Assembly (NCBI GenBank): GCA_051251725.1
Contig: JBPOFN010000011.1
Span: 1-64,000, forward strand
Direction: 5' to 3'
DNA length: 64,000 nucleotides
From: JALZUE01 sp051251725
GTDB lineage: Bacteria; Pseudomonadota; Gammaproteobacteria; Enterobacterales; Alteromonadaceae
Every line of letters begins with the position of its first letter. Position 1 is the stretch's first letter. The position numbers and the translations under genes are program-made. Of the stretch, positions 62,814-64,000 are shown piece by piece. Below the pieces are notes generated by a model, which was not told the DNA's origin, did not search any database, and worked only from the letters and a program-made list of their open reading frames with translations.

Positions 62814-64000
62814 TTGTCTTCTGAAAACTCTTCCGATCCAGCAAAGTTAAATGGTGTTCAACGCTTATTAGAAGCGGGACTACTTGTCAGTTCAATTATC
62901 GCAATGTTCATTATGTTAGCGCTTTTTACCTTTGATCAGGCTGATCCTGGTTGGGCACAAGCCGGATATCAAACACCGGTGAAAAACTTAGGTGGGGCCG
63001 TTGGTGCTTATTTATCTGATTTATTATTAAATCTCTTTGGTGTTGTTGCTTATAGCTTACCGTTTGCTATTGCGATCACTGGATGGTTGTTATTCCAACG
63101 TTTTTATCGATTAATGCAAATTGATTATTTAACCTTAGGGTTAAAAATCATCGGCTTTGTGATGGTTTATATTGGCGTCACGTCTATTGCGAGTATGAAT
63201 TTTGGCAATATCTTTATTTTTTCTGCTGGTGGTATCGTCGGCGACTTTTTAAGTACTAGCCTAATTCCGTATTTATCGTTTGTTGGCACCACCTTAATCT
63301 TCTTGATGTTCTTTTTAGTCGGCTTTGTTTTATTAACCGGCTTATCTTGGTTAGCGATGATTGATGCGCTAGGCAAGTACACGATAGATATGGCGTTATT
63401 ATTAGCGAAATTACCGGCTTTTATCAAAGAAAAGTTTGGTACTCGATTAGAGGCGAGGGCGGATAACCAGTTAAAGTCGTCGAAAAAAGCGGCTCGTTTA
63501 GCGGATAAACACACGGATGCTTTTGAAAGTATTGCTGATAACCGTGTTGAGGCTTCCAAGCACAGCAGTATTGAAATCCCTGATGAGAGTATCGATGAAC
63601 AGCCTCAATATCCTCATAATGATATTATTGTAGATAATACCGATATTGATGATGAAGACTTCGTTGGTCAAAATTTATCGCCAAGCGGTTTCAATAGCCA
63701 AGATTACGCAGCAGACAGTGACAATCATGATGATTACCCTGAGGCTGACGAAATTCAAGTGAAGGATGCGTTTGAAAATATGCATTCTGATCACGAGATG
63801 AGTTTTTCTGCCCTAGATGACAGCAATAACGATATTAATGTAAATGATCCTTTTGTGGCTATTGATGACTTAATTGATGGCTCGGTAAAAATGAATGTGC
63901 AAGATCACGTTAGTAATGAAGAAATTATGGCGGCTTTTGAGCATGTAGAGCCAATTAAAGTTAACAAAAATGAAGCGACTAATGAGCAAGTCGTAGAAGA
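62814..64000 (+). CDS. ftsK: DNA translocase FtsK, N-terminal part (runs off the window)
   Basis: About 395 codons are visible and the frame is open at the end. The N-terminus reads MSSENSSDPAKLNGVQRLLEAG, then four hydrophobic helices (about 24-46, 72-95, 102-122, 130-185). FDQADPGWAQAGYQTPVKNLGG is the FtsK hallmark. From about residue 200 comes the long acidic, low-complexity linker. FtsK anchors at the septum and pumps DNA to resolve chromosomes; the motor and gamma domains lie beyond base 64000. The start is TTG (62814) without a clear ribosome site; another in-frame TTG is at 62802. Confidence 0.93.
   Translation, partial: MSSENSSDPAKLNGVQRLLEAGLLVSSIIAMFIMLALFTFDQADPGWAQAGYQTPVKNLGGAVGAYLSDLLLNLFGVVAYSLPFAIAITGWLLFQRFYRLMQIDYLTLGLKIIGFVMVYIGVTSIASMNFGNIFIFSAGGIVGDFLSTSLIPYLSFVGTTLIFLMFFLVGFVLLTGLSWLAMIDALGKYTIDMALLLAKLPAFIKEKFGTRLEARADNQLKSSKKAARLADKHTDAFESIADNRVEASKHSSIEIPDESIDEQPQYPHNDIIVDNTDIDDEDFVGQNLSPSGFNSQDYAADSDNHDDYPEADEIQVKDAFENMHSDHEMSFSALDDSNNDINVNDPFVAIDDLIDGSVKMNVQDHVSNEEIMAAFEHVEPIKVNKNEATNEQVVE

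Noticed and set aside
63167..63559. 130-codon frame on the minus strand within ftsK
   Set aside because: Lies wholly inside the ftsK membrane domain and linker; composition mirrors the sense gene.

Overview
The window is chromosomal DNA, low in GC, from a marine gammaproteobacterium of the Alteromonadales, most likely the Colwelliaceae (Colwellia or a close relative). This is inferred from gene order (nrdAB/gph-ubiG/gyrA-serC-cmk-rpsA-ihfB-lapAB-pyrF; thrS-infC-rpmI-rplT; pheST-ihfA; ccoHIS-safE-uspE-ttcA; bioA/bioBFCD; infA-bpt-aat-trxB-ald-ftsK) and from protein resemblance, not from a database search. Most of it is ordinary housekeeping sequence, densely coding, with many clear Rho-independent hairpins.

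Layout. 1-5.1 kb: class Ia ribonucleotide reductase (nrdA and the start of nrdB, minus strand) behind a pair of NrdR-like boxes, then ubiG-gph and an Mpo1-like membrane protein. 5.4-15 kb: gyrA, serC, cmk, rpsA, ihfB, lapA-lapB, pyrF and a small secreted helix-hairpin-helix protein. 15-21.7 kb: a xylose module. tal, xylA and xylB run leftward; a sugar/H+ symporter and a Gfo/Idh/MocA oxidoreductase run rightward. Two LacI-type palindromes lie in the shared 228-bp control region. 21.8-23.7 kb: an intact integron integrase with a perfect LexA box over its promoter but no recognisable cassette array, followed by a DUF1428 gene and tRNA-Val(GAC). 24-32 kb: MATE pump, riboflavin synthase, small zinc-ribbon protein, fructosamine-kinase-like protein, thrS with a leader hairpin that mimics the tRNA-Thr anticodon arm, infC with an AUU start, rpmI, rplT and purC. 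32-42 kb: GNAT-like protein, pheST-ihfA, an ATM1-type ABC exporter coupled to DUF1415, a LysE-type exporter, an unknown membrane protein and a Bax-like glucosaminidase. 42-50.6 kb: ttcA, uspE, the cbb3-oxidase maturation genes safE-ccoS-ccoI-ccoH, asnS and two tandem paralogous small membrane proteins. 50.7-57.2 kb: the whole biotin pathway from bioC to bioB around a probable BirA operator, then metY. 57.2-64 kb: a lone HicB-type antitoxin, repeats, infA, the bpt/aat N-degron transferases, trxB, ald and the 5' part of ftsK, which runs off the end.

The least routine parts are the SOS-controlled integron integrase without cassettes, the predicted RNA and DNA control sites (thrS operator, AUU infC, NrdR, BirA and LacI-type sites), the pair of unknown tandem paralogues, and several conserved neighbourhoods from which an expected gene is missing (aroA, fnr, ccoNOQP, lrp, hicA). 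I found no phage, insertion sequence, CRISPR array or defence island, and nothing I would call a wholly new system.
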